From contig RQOL01000824.1 in assembly GCA_013076295.1 (NCBI GenBank), forward strand, positions 2,852,001 through 2,916,000: a DNA stretch of 64,000 nt, in the 5' to 3' direction. A program made the translations under genes and the position numbers. The notes under the pieces are model-generated. The model saw nothing but the letters and a program-made list of their open reading frames with translations, did not search any database and had not been told where the DNA came from. This DNA is from Sanderia malayensis (Eukaryota > Cnidaria > Scyphozoa > Semaeostomeae > Pelagiidae). Positions 1 to 12,000 of this stretch are shown here, one piece after another (within the stretch, counting starts at the first letter, position 1; every line of letters starts with the position of its first letter).

Positions 1-154
1 TGATGCTTCGCAATCGCAGTTATTGCTGCGGAGCAGCAGCAAAGTTGGCTTGGAAATAAAAAAATAACAAATGGCCTAAAGACCCACGCAAAAAGAAGTT
101 TTTCTGGAGTATTCTGACCATTAATCTTCGAAATAACTTATTTTAATAATCAAA

Positions 155-1407
155 ATGTGGCATTATTTTGTTGCGCATGTTGTTTACTACATGACGAGAT
201 GTTTCCCAAATGAACGCCGTGGGCCTGTGTAAGTAGTAATTTGTACAGAATGGCTACGACGGCTCAAGCACTTTTTAACTTTCAAATGTCGTCGTTATTC
301 TCGGTTTTTCTCCTGGCACTTTAATTCTATGATGTTTTTTATTTTCAGTCGTTTCTTTTGTCTATTTGTTGCCCTGATGTTTCTTATTCCTCAATTCGTC
401 GTGCTTTTTCTGTGAGTATTATTTTTGCTCAAAATATGCAGAAGAAAATTTCTTCTATGTAATTTGCAAAGTATGTATATAATATATACAAAAGTACATT
501 AAGCTTGATAAAATTATCTAAAAATACGTTTGCATGTTTTATTCTCGTGCTTTTATTATTTTAGGAAAGAAAGCGAAAGATACTGTAAAAATCCACTCCT
601 GGATGTGCTTGTTACAACCATTGTAACTACATTTGCTATGTTAGGTGATTGCATTTTTTATCTTTTTATATTCAATTGTTATATTATTCCTCCTTGTTGC
701 TGCTTTAGTAATCTGTCATATTTCTACACAGAAAATTACACTATTAACTAGTTAATCAAGGAACCCAATTCGTAGTTCATTACATACCTGGAATATTGTA
801 TTATTTTGAGTGTTTGCCATATAAAAGTCCAACCACTGACATAACTCTGTGATCCAACTGATGTTTACAATATGTAATACTGTTTTTCATTTAGGATTTT
901 CGTTTCTCTTTGCTATGATGGAGCCAGTACCATGGAAACTGAAAATTGCATTTCATTTTTTTGGTGCATTCTCATTCCTGATTGGCATTCTTCAATTTTC
1001 ATATGCAGTTGGTGCCACAGAATGCGTAAGTTTCTGCTCTGCTTTATTTCCACCTTTGAAACCTCATAATTCGTACTTTTCAGGAATATTTTGAACCTTT
1101 ATCCCTTCCTTTTTTGCAGTCACAAACGGCAACACAGCTCTACTATCTGTCAATTTCATTTGGAATCTTTGGACTCGTTACTGCAGGTATGCAAGCAGAA
1201 GTCTTTAAACTTTGCTATCAATTCTGCTGTCAACCATCTCCAAGGTTTAATTCCTGTTTATTTATCTTCATAACAGTATTTTTCATGTGTCTGTTGCCAT
1301 TCTGGGTGATTGAGTTCTTCTGGAAAGGTACTGTGTACAACAAACCAGAACGAAGGGGCATGTGCTATGAACAAGTCAGCAACTGTAACTGCCTGTGGCG
1401 TGTTTGA
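155..1407 (+). CDS. Four-pass membrane protein, unrecognised family, 6 exons
   Basis: Six exons join in frame: 155-228, 349-411, 565-644, 895-1025, 1120-1186 and 1277-1407 (TGA at 1405-1407), giving 181 residues. All introns are GT-AG with matching phases. The start is the ATG at 155 in context AATCAAAATG; an additional upstream exon cannot be excluded because the window begins 154 nt earlier. Four hydrophobic segments are visible at about residues 26-46, 57-81, 88-111 and 123-154, with short loops. The N-terminus and the Cys-rich C-tail (ending NCNCLWRV) carry the charged residues and probably face the cytosol. Both tails contain a similar ERRG peptide. The topology resembles MARVEL, claudin-like or other small tetraspan proteins, but I see no diagnostic motif and assign no function. 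It is an independent gene upstream of and in the same orientation as the perlecan-like gene. Confidence 0.8.
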
Positions 1408-1639
1408 GAATCCATGGATGCAGCCTGGTTCTTTTCTCATCTCCAATATTGTGCATGAGTCACCAAGACAGGACAAACACTCGGGCTGGGAATCACAGTG
1501 CAATTGAACCAATATACAACAGACAGACTTATTGTAAATGTTGCTACCACCATTCTATGTTAGGCTTATTGTACAGCTTTCTTATTTCATTTGAACATAA
1601 GCTAACAGTAAATCAAGAAGCATCTATTCCATCTAGGAA

Positions 1640-1645
1640 AATAAA
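1640..1645 (+). terminator. Candidate polyadenylation signal of the four-pass gene
   Basis: AATAAA lies 233 nt after the stop codon of the four-pass membrane protein gene, a plausible 3' UTR length. No transcript evidence is available. Confidence 0.45.
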
Positions 1646-2925
1646 GTTATTTGCATTTTTGCATTCATTCAAGTGTGTGACACTGTCATAGGAACCATGG
1701 GAGCCAGAGGAACCATGGGAGCCAGAGGGGCCATGGTCCCCCACTTTTTTCGCAAAATATGCAAAAGTGCCTCTTCTGAACCCAAAAGTGCCAGTTCCAA
1801 ATCTTAGTCAGTGGCCTGGTAGTGACCATGTGCCATTTTGTGACCTGTCCCTCCCACTTTTTAAATACTTCCCATGTATGTGGTAGATGCTTAATTGATT
1901 CAGTGTATGATAGTGTTTGTATACCTGTAAATATATTTTTCTGCCTGTTGGGCTAATAATTTATTCTACTTAAAACACACGAGTGTTACATTTTACTTAT
2001 TTTGCATTCATTGAGAGGGGGCCAGTAAAGGTCACTTGGTGCATACCTTTGTTTATTCAAAGGAAGGGAAGTTAACAACTTGTTATTATGATTATTATTA
2101 TGACATGAATCAGTCTTAAACTGGAGCATTCCTGATTCCTTGTTTGTGTTATCCTGCAGCAGACCTTAAATTAAAAACTGCAAGTCGTGCAAAAAGTGGT
2201 CAGAACATACCGCCTATTTATAAGTGTGATTGGATAGCCCAGTGGTAGGGCGTCGGCGTGGCAGGCCGAAGGTCGTGGGTTCGAGTCCCATTCTGTCTTA
2301 AAATAAGTGGTAGTCATTGATGGTAGCACCCCAATTATCAGACAAAGATAGCTGATGACGCTACGATGCTCGAGAACTGAACTTAATACGTCTTTGCCAG
2401 GATGTGTGGTGTGCGATACCCAAGAATCTAGGGTTTTTGCTGAAAGTGGGAATGCTAGAGTACATAAGGGGGGACGACTGAATTGCACCACGCTTGCTTC
2501 TGCGCAGTTACCTTAAATCAAATTTGGGCAAAGTGCACAGAAATACAAATTAAAAGTCGCTGGTTCGCTCTGTTACTCGAACTAATAGCCATAGCTTGAC
2601 CACCCTGTGAGCTTTCATACAAGACTTTACCCAAGTGAGGCTGCCCTCGCTTTCGCGATTAGCCGCGCCAATTGTTTTTTTCTTGCTTGCTGCTCACGAC
2701 ATTGAGTCATTTAACCGCGTGTTGACAAGAAGGAACAATAGTTTCACTGTTGTTCTGGGCTTCATTCATCCGTCAACTGATAAAAAATAACAATTCATTT
2801 TGACACGAGTTAGAGCACGCGAGTGTTGCAAATAAAAGAATACAAAATATTTAAAGAGAATTCCCAACTGCGTGCGTATTCACTATTTTTACCAGCAAGT
2901 TTAAAATAATGGTTAGTTGGAAATT
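1646..2925. other. Intergenic spacer between the two plus-strand genes
   Basis: There is no convincing gene here. The stretch holds a small tandem repeat of a GGAACCATGGGAGCCAGA unit at about 1691-1735 and a tRNA-derived SINE head at 2228-2298. The promoter of the perlecan-like gene should lie near 2800-2925, but I see no clear core element. Confidence 0.6.
2228..2298 (+). repeat. tRNA-Ala-like SINE head
   Basis: The sequence folds as a tRNA. The A-box is TAGCCCAGTGGTAGGGC, the anticodon arm TCGGC/GCCGA has loop GTGGCAG (anticodon GGC, Ala), and the B-box is GGTTCGAGTCCC. The acceptor stem is badly mismatched, so this is a tRNA-derived SINE promoter region rather than a working tRNA gene. 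The SINE body probably continues to about 2560, but I cannot fix its end. Confidence 0.6.
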
Positions 2926-3012
2926 ATGAAACAATCAAGCGTATCTTTTAGAATGTGCTGTGGATATAAAATGTTGTGTCTATCTGGTTTGGTGTTACTG
3001 TTGTTTAGCAAG
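2926..3012 (+). CDS. HSPG2: Perlecan exon 1: signal peptide (predicted)
   Basis: The ATG at 2926 opens 29 codons ending in phase 0 at donor GTAGGT. The peptide has a basic N-region and a hydrophobic core ([12 protein letters not shown]), as expected for a signal peptide, and joins in frame to exon 2. This is the only signal-peptide-like exon near the LamB exons. It is inferred, and other 5' exons remain possible. Confidence 0.6.
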
Positions 3013-6000
3013 GTAGGTATTTTGTTCATGTTTTCTTTTATTTTCAATTGAAACCTTTCCTTTGCCAGATTTACTAATCATTTTTCACATAAAATAAAAA
3101 CACGTTAAAGATACAGTACAATACCAATATGGAATCTTGAAGGAGAAGCAATATAAATCGAATTATGGATAAATTTGAACTGTGTAAACGGTTCAAGGTT
3201 TTATTATGCAAGACTGGTGGAGCTCGTTTTAAGAGATTTCTCCGTTGAATGCAGATAGTAAAGTGTCCTTTGTTTTTGCCTTCATTGCTGTGTGTCCTTA
3301 CGATTAACGTGGAAAACTAGCTTTGTTTTGCGAGCCATGAGCAATGAAAACACTAGTAGGCCCTCAGTCACAGCTTGTTTTCAAGATCAGATTTTCAACT
3401 TCTTATTGTTTGAATCCGCGAAGAGGTCAGTCAAGTCGTGTTTTCGGAAATTACCCGAAAACCGCTTCCTGCTACACAAAATATTTTTAATTTTATGACG
3501 TAATTCATACGTCATTCTTGCCTTCGCCATTTCTTGCGGAGACTTGGATCCGAGGATTCACCCCCGACCTCGTTTTGGATATTCCAATGATCGATTTGCA
3601 TTACAGGTTTGTCAGACGAGTACTTCGTGTACCAAGAATCAATTTGCGAGTTTCCTCACCCAAGGAAAGCAAACATGCGTGGATTGCTTTTGCAATGGTT
3701 TGAATGTGCCATGCAGGCGTGCGATGCATTATACTTCACTGGTAAGTTCTCTATATCCGTATACCTATTTGTCACAATTATCGTTCTGTAAATTATATTT
3801 CCTGATATATACGAACGTTGATCAAAAGTTGCTTCATTGTATTAGAAGTTTGTCGAGCCGAAGATATATTACCGCAAATAATCGAATTAACCCCCGCCGG
3901 TGAGCACTTCCTTGGGGGGGGGGGAGGCTGTTCATATGAGTTGGACCAACTCATCTCGTATGTCATGTGTCCCAAGTGATATTACCAAGTTTTGGGCATT
4001 GAAGTTCTGTGATGATTGTGTAGCAATTTAGACTCCGTTTTTGTTCAAAGATTTTGTTGCATTCTCGTTTGTTGTGAATTTCAGATCGACCTCAAGGATG
4101 ACGTCACAAAAGTCAAAGTATCAGATGACAGAAGCAGGCTAATCAACAATGGCCTCTATTTCAATTCTGATCACGAGGTTATTCTTGGCAATGTCCCCGA
4201 GCTTCAGAGCTCTTCCTTGTACTGGCGTCTTCCGAAGAAATTTTGCGGAAACCAGGTACCTTATGTGTATTTAATTTCGCGCTGTATTTTTACCACATGC
4301 TAATACAAGTACGCGCGAATTTCCATCCCATTCTAAATTCGTAAAGCATTGGCTTGTACATTCCAGGTTCGTTCCTATGGTGGATTCTTGTCCTATTCCA
4401 TATTTTATGATGTGTGGTCATCTGGCAAGTTTTACCAAGGCTACGATGTTAAAATCATGGTAAGTATAGCTTGATTGATGCTAATTGTAGAACACAGGTT
4501 TATGTGACGTTACTGCCGACTGCTCATGGCTTTACCTCTTAATGTCTTCAAAGGTGGCTTCATAGTACAATAGACTGTCTTTCTTTCTCTCTTGAAATTG
4601 TCACGGATCCAGCTTTGGAACAATATTTGAGGCATAGTAAAGTCCTTTACCGGTGCATTCTTCTTGCTTATCCACAGGGATCCAATGGCATTGGTCTTCA
4701 ATACAAGAATACACTGAGAATCAAACCTAAATTGACCCATTCCATCAAAGTAGAGATGGCGGAGGTAAGGCCGATTTTAATCTGATCAACACCAACGAAC
4801 AATGTGACGCAACCCCCTGATATTTTATATTTTACGTTGCGTTTTAACGAGTCTCGTAATGATTCCAGGGGTAGAGTGAAGAGTGTGAGTGTGAAAAAGG
4901 TAGTGGAGCTTTTGACTGTTACCGAATGACCTGCGGGTTGTGCCGCGTTTTGGCGCAGAAAGTCACGCGAGTTCTCTTGATAAAAACTCTGACTATTGAG
5001 TTCTATAATTTTTGCCGTTTGTCTGTAAATCAAAACCAATCCAGCTTGGAATCGGGGTATAGTATAATGTATTATAAAGAACTATAATATAAAAGAAACT
5101 ATAATAAAGTGCTATTGGATGGAATATATAGCCTATGAAAAGACGATAAGAATAAAAAGTACATATAAATAAATAAAAGTACATATAAATAAATAAAAGT
5201 ATATATGTATATGTGCTAAGAATTGTGATTGATTTTGGGGATTGTGATCCTCCGTATTCTATAAACATTATTCTTATAAAAAGCAGTTTGTATTATCAAA
5301 TATGGAGTTGAGTAACAACATTCACTTGTCTCGCAGGGAATGTTGACTTTGAAGAATGGCGTGAAAGCAACGAGGAAAGAAATTATGAAAGTCCTTCTCA
5401 GCATCGAAAGTGTATTAATACGCGCTACGTACACTTCAGATACCAAGCTCACAATGTAAGCGTCTTTCCCCGTTATTTGTATAAGATGTCATCGAGATTC
5501 AATGGAAATCAATGTTCTGAACGGGTGTTATATAAAAGTCTTTGGTCAACCACACGTACGGGCAAATTTGTTTATATTCCGAATACAATGTTTAAACTTT
5601 CTACCATACATGAAGTATGTACGAAATAGGCTGAACAATGACTCACAAGGAGTCGAATTATACTAAATACGTCCTACTGATCACGTTGAAACGATTCCCA
5701 GCTTTCTAGGAGTAATGGTTCGTGGACCCAGATTTCCCGCGGATAGCTATTTAAACTTTCTATCATACATGAAGTAGGTACTGAAAAATCAAATTTTGAA
5801 ATGGACTGAAAAATGACTCACAAGGAGTCGAATTATACTAAATATGTCCTACTGGTCACGTTGAGACAATTCCCAGCTTTCTAGGAGTAATGGTTCGTGG
5901 ACCCAGATTTCCCGCGGATAGCTATTTAAAGTTTCTATCATACATGAGGTACCGAAAAATCAAATTTTGAAATAGACTGAAAAATGACTCACAAAGAGTC

Positions 6001-9000
6001 CAATTATACTAAATAGGTCTTACTGATCACGTTGAGACAATTCCCAGCTCTCTAGGAGTAATGGTTCGTGGACCCAATAGACCTTCATAATATTAATATC
6101 ATTATTAATAATAATCATCATCAGAGTTAGACTTCAAAAAAGACACATATATCATATAGGATATATATGTCATTTCATTGTGTTTATCCAGGGAGTACTA
6201 AGGCCCTTACAAAAATCATTATCAATCATTCATATGCAATCCATTGTCGGTTCGAGCTATTTTGCAGAATAACCGAATCAATATTCTTTTTCTGCAGATT
6301 GAGCTCCGTATCAATGGAAACTGCTATTCCGTATTTTACGCGACATGCCATCGCGCAAAGGGTTGAGCAGTGCTCGTGTCCTGAAGGATACAGTGGTCTC
6401 TCGTGTGAGGTATGTACAAGCCTGCTCAGACACAGTCAAACTCAGCTATAGCCTACACCTATCGGGCCACAGTAAACGCCCGCTATAAAGAACCTGAATT
6501 TTGCATTCAGCCTATTGTTTAAATGCAACAACCTATTGTTTTTTCTATTGTTTAAATGCAACAACCTATTGTTTCTTCTATTGTTTAAATACAACAGCCT
6601 ATTGTTTATTTTATTGTTTAAATACAATAGCCCTATTGTATAGCGAAAAGTAAGGAGTTGTGTAACAAATCTAGCTTCTTGTGTTTGAGAGCACGCTGTA
6701 TGAAGCTGTTTAGTAGCACGAAAGAAGGCCCAGTAGAATTTGCTTTCATTCTGCTTTTCTTCATTACAGACCTGTAGGCGAGGCTACACGAGGTCACGAG
6801 TGCCTGGAAAGGAGGCCAACTGCATTCGGTGTCAATGCAATCGCCATACGCTAGAATGTCACCAGGAGACTGGCGTTTGTAAGGTGGGTAAGAGAGAAGG
6901 AACTTCATGGTCATATTGATCATTTAGACTAAAATATGGTGACAGTGTGGAGTATTATTTAGCCTATTTCCAAACATCCTTGTGCATCCTTGTCCTTGTG
7001 CATATGTGAGCATAACTTACATATTCACATTCGTGACAAAACTTGACAGATAATTCTACTGTTGCGGCTCTGTGGCGCAAATGGCCTCCCTTTTTAGTCC
7101 ATTTTCTGCTACCAAACAGAGGGCCACCAATACAATAGATTTGTGAACTACAATATCAATTCTTGAAACACATCTTCCTCTATCTTCGGATCTTTATTTC
7201 CTTTATCTCTATACACGTTATCATTTGCAACTCACAAGAATGTCAGCGGGCTTTCTCTCTTCATTCCTCTCTTTCTATCTTTGACTCAACACAAGCCTTG
7301 ATTATCTTAATGATCTTGTGATTTGAAGTATTTTTCTGTGGATAGAATTGCAAACATAATACTGTTGGCCTTTACTGTGAAAAGTGCCAGCCTGGTTATT
7401 ATGGAAATGCAGAGATTGGCACGACAGAGGATTGTAGGAAATGCGCATGCCCACTCAGCATTGCTTCCAATCAGTAGGTCTTATTCAACTTAATTTTTTT
7501 ATGTTACAATATTTGTCTTTGCATTGATTAAGCCCTTCAGTTTCAATGTTTGAGTTGTGCAGATGTCTAGCGAGGGAGTTATGGGACTTTAACAGCAAAT
7601 GAGGCTTGCGTGAGACTGCAGTCTGAGCTTGTATATAAGAATTAGTAGATTGAAGCTTATACTGATATATTGCCTTAAATTTTAGAAGAAGTAATAACCT
7701 ATTGTAGGTTATTTTATTTGAGCAATAGGCCATTGTATTTGAGCAATAGGCCATTGTATTTAAACAATATGCTGGATGCAACATTTTAGGTTCCTCGTGC
7801 GCAGACTCTTACTCTATACATTTGTAGAATACCGAAAGTATAGCGTAAAGAGATTTATAGCGTATTGGGAGATTGAATTAAATTGGGTTTTCATTAACAA
7901 TAAATTGTTGGTCTTTGTATATCATAGATTCAGTTCAACTTGCCATATTTCAAGAAGTGGTGCTTTAAAGTGCGATGCTTGTCACAGAGGATACACGGGA
8001 AATCAGTGCGGCGAGTAAGTTAAACATCTGAACATTGTTTTATCTGAACGTTATATAGGTTTAAATAAAGGTTTCTTTTTGCTTCTTTGTCCAATTTATG
8101 TTTGGCAGTGACAAAAGATAAAAAGAAGGACGAAAATTAGATTTGGGTGTTAAGAAGCTTGGTAAAAAACTTCTCGTACCATAAATAGTGTGAAGACTAA
8201 GAAGCTCATTTTGCATAGTTTTTTTTATTTGAAAATGAGTGTATTTGCTTGGGCAATCTTCCAAGCATAGTCCAACGATTTGGTCATTTTTATGCACAGA
8301 TATGTTTACGAGTACATTTTTGTAATTTTATTTTTGTCCAGGTGTGCCATTGGTTATAGTGGAAACCCAAGAATTGCTGGTGGTAAATGTGCTTCAGTTA
8401 CAAAAATAAGTGAGTCAATTTACTCAAATAATTTGTTATTTATCCCAAAATTTATCATATGTTTTCCTTTTTGTGCATAAACGTCTCTATAACTCTAATC
8501 TGAGCTTCAGATGCTTCAGAAGTCAGCGTTGCTGTTGTATAACATAAAGTTTTTGCGAAGAAAGCAACTTTTATGTTTGAATTTATTTACTCTCCTGCAA
8601 TAAACCATGTTTATTTTCGTATTTTCAGCCCAGAAGACCCCATCAGTGAGAATAACTCCGCGTCGTCGCGTTGATCCAATTGGTTTCAGAGCAACATTCC
8701 GATGTGGTATTAAAGGGGCAGCCCCCTATTTCGTCACGTGGTCAAGGAGAGATGCAAGACCATTGCCTCGCGGGAGATACCGCGTTTTGACGCGTAAGGG
8801 CACGCGAGTTCTTGTAATAAGCAGTCTGGTTATTGAAGACGAGGGAGATTATGTTTGTACTGCGAGAAACAGATACGGCGTGTCAAGTAAGAAAGTTTGG
8901 ATGAATATTTATGGTAAGTTTGGCAAACTATTTTCATAACTGTTTATGTATTAAGAAGCCTTCTTTCGTAAGCGTGCAGTTGTGGCCGAGTGGTTAAGGC

Positions 9001-12000
9001 GACTGACTAGAAATCAGTTGGGGTCTCCCCGCGTAGGTTCGAATCCTATCAACTGCGAAATTTTTATTTTTTTTCACTTTCAAGTTTCCTCATGAATTCT
9101 GTTAGAGGTAATATAACAATTTAGCAAGATTTTTTTATCACGGAATATTATGCAAATAATCAATTAATTTCGAATAATGTTTAAAGTTTGTTTTCTCTTA
9201 TTTATTTCCAGAACGCAAAGTTTTTCCGATAGAGGTTAGCGTTTCTCCAAAGTCACTTCGCATCAGCGAGGGATCATCAGCCCTCTTTCTCTGCTCAGTC
9301 AGTTGGAACCCAGTCACTCATACACGCTCCTGGTCACGTGAAGGCTATCGTCTTCTTCCGCCGACGGCCAAAGCGCACGATGGAACACTGATTTTCAAAA
9401 ATGCTCGAAAAAGTGACTCAGGTGTTTATACTTGTACAGCTTCTAATCAGGTCACCGTTGCTTCAACCACTGTCGTTCTCAGCGTTGGAGGTGAGTTTCA
9501 TATGGATCCATTTTCAAATATTTCTCTTACCGTAAAACTCTATTAAGCCACCCGGGGGTTATCTAAATTTAGAGGTTGCAAGGGGGGGCTTATTAGAGAG
9601 GGGGTTTCATTAATAAAATTCTCAAGTAAACTTGGGAAAAATGCTCGTGTGAAATAACTTTTATTAGCTTGTATGGTGTAATCAACCCCAATTTCATCAT
9701 GGTTCACAATTTCAAAACAAGGCTTAATAGAGAGTTGGACTTGATTAGAAATCTTGTTTTAAAAGGGGATTTAGTAGAGAGGTGTCTCGATAAAGCTTTT
9801 ACACTACTGATTTGCATATTTCTTATACAGTAAAAACCCTCATATAAGAACCAATGGATTAAATGGATTTCTGTTGAAAACAATGGAAGAAACAATAGCC
9901 TATTGTCTTGGAACAATAGCCTGGATGGAAATTTACTGGTTCTTATATGCGGATTTTTACTGTACATTTACTTTTTCAGATATTTCTTGATCCCTTAAAG
10001 GTCTTGCTTGGACAACATTTTAATGATTCTTGAATTATCTTTCATTTGAAGCCGTGATTAAGCCTCAGATTTCCCTATGGCCAATCCGTCAGACAGTGAC
10101 TGTCGGCGAAACTGCCACTTTTTACTGCTCGGCTTCGGGATTCCCTCGTCCCGAGGTCTTCTGGTCCAGACAGCAGATGCTGGCAAAGTACGCCAAAAGC
10201 ATTGACATTGAAGACTACTACATCAACAGTGAGGGTGTGATGAAAATCAACAGTGTGCGCGTAGAAGACGAAGGACAGTATTCATGCACTGCAAGCAACG
10301 TCGCAGGAAAAACGACGAGAAGAGCAATGCTTTACGTCAAAGGTATTTTCCACAGATGTTTTATGCTATTTAGCTGAATCTGGCTGAACGTGAAGCTAGT
10401 GAAGAAAATATTATTAGGGATATATTGAGCTGTTCCCCTGAAGACATGGTTTTCTGTTTAATTAAGCAATTAAAGGGCAAAGCGAGAAAGGTAGACTGCT
10501 TACCTTGAGCATTGCCATGTTATGTTCCCAGGGTGACTACCATAGATCCCATGAAATGATAACGAGATAAGAGAAACTAAAAATTGCAAGGCTCGTACTT
10601 TTTACTTCATATAGATAATTTAATAACTTTGCTTATGTGTCGTTGTTTCTTTTTCACAAGCACCTGGTCGCAGCCTGTCCGTATCTGTATTCCCGAAAGT
10701 CCACAAAACGAAAATCGGAGATAGCGTTGCGTTCACATGCGTTGCTTCGGGGAGGCCTTTGCCAGTTGTCTCGTGGACCATTCTCAATGGTAAGATGCCA
10801 AGCAGTGCTACAATTCGTAATGGCGTACTCACCATAACAGTCGCTAGCTTGAATGACAGTGGTATATATTTGTGCACTGCTAAGAATCCATACGGAGCCG
10901 CCAGTGCCAAAGTTAAACTAAAAGTATACGAACGTAAGTCTATATACATTATTTTAATATTGTTATATTTGTCACGGTTTTGCAATGCTCAAGTCAGTGG
11001 ATCGCTAGTGGCCCAGAATATGTAATGGTGTGTCTAAAGATGCCTGTGACGCTATTAGATATTCTTTTAGTTTTTTAGAGCTTCTAATCCATTTGTTTAC
11101 ATTTTGAAAAATCTAATCCATTTATTTAAAGTTTAACAGCCCGTTTGGGTAATATGGAATTACCTTTATCTTGTATAACCATTGGGTTTGGGTCAGCTAT
11201 GTTTTTGTTTGTTTCTCATCTGGATTAGGTAACAACAAGCACCAGGTCTATTTACTGTCTATATTGTTTTAATGCTGCATAAAGCGGGTGAATATCTTTA
11301 AAAGGGCACCCGTATAATCTGCAATGGGTACTAATACCCAAGGAATACCCGAGAGTCAATTTCCAGGACTCGACTGACCTGGACTCAAACTGAGACCTAT
11401 TTGACCAAGTGCCCAGCCGAGTAAATGATCAATGCTCGTTATTATTTTTCTTAGGTATCAGCCCTTTGAAGGTCACCCTCCAGCCTCACATTTTGAAATT
11501 ATCCGAAGGAGGCTCGGCTCAGTTGGTTTGCAACATTTCTGGCGATGTCTCCGTCATCACATGGAGCAAATCAGACGGAGTTCTCTCAATAAACCACGCT
11601 GTTCACGACGGAAATATATTGAATATAACCAATGCCAATGCTAAAGACGAAGGCAAATACTTCTGCACGGCAAGTAACAATGAGGGGTTTGCACAGGCGT
11701 CCGCCACTGTGACAATTACAAGTTAGTTGCAAGTCTTGTTTCACTACAATAGGATATGTTATTCTTTTTCATGGATGGCAAGGCTCGTGCTGTGCATCAT
11801 ATAAACCTATTTCTGGCAATACTTTCACTTGCTCGATGATGAGAGAAGTAGTTCTCGAAATTTTGCACCCCTAAACACTCCTGTTCATTTCATGATACAC
11901 TGAACTTCTATTCTTATTATGACAATCACTGAACAGACAAAGACAACCATGTTCACGATGATGAGAGAAGTATCTATTGAAACGTTGCACTCATGAACAC

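Noticed and set aside
2171..2491. 106-codon minus-strand open frame containing WDSNPRPSACHADALPLGY
   Set aside because: It reads through the reverse strand of the tRNA-like SINE head; such peptides are a known artefact of tRNA/SINE sequence, not a protein.
3292..3498. Plus-strand open frame in perlecan intron 1
   Set aside because: No domain, no LDLa/SEA cysteine pattern and no good splice borders in the right phase.
4698..5039. 113-codon minus-strand open frame over the Ig relic
   Set aside because: The plus strand holds the recognisable Ig-like sequence and LamB exon 5; the minus frame shows no family.
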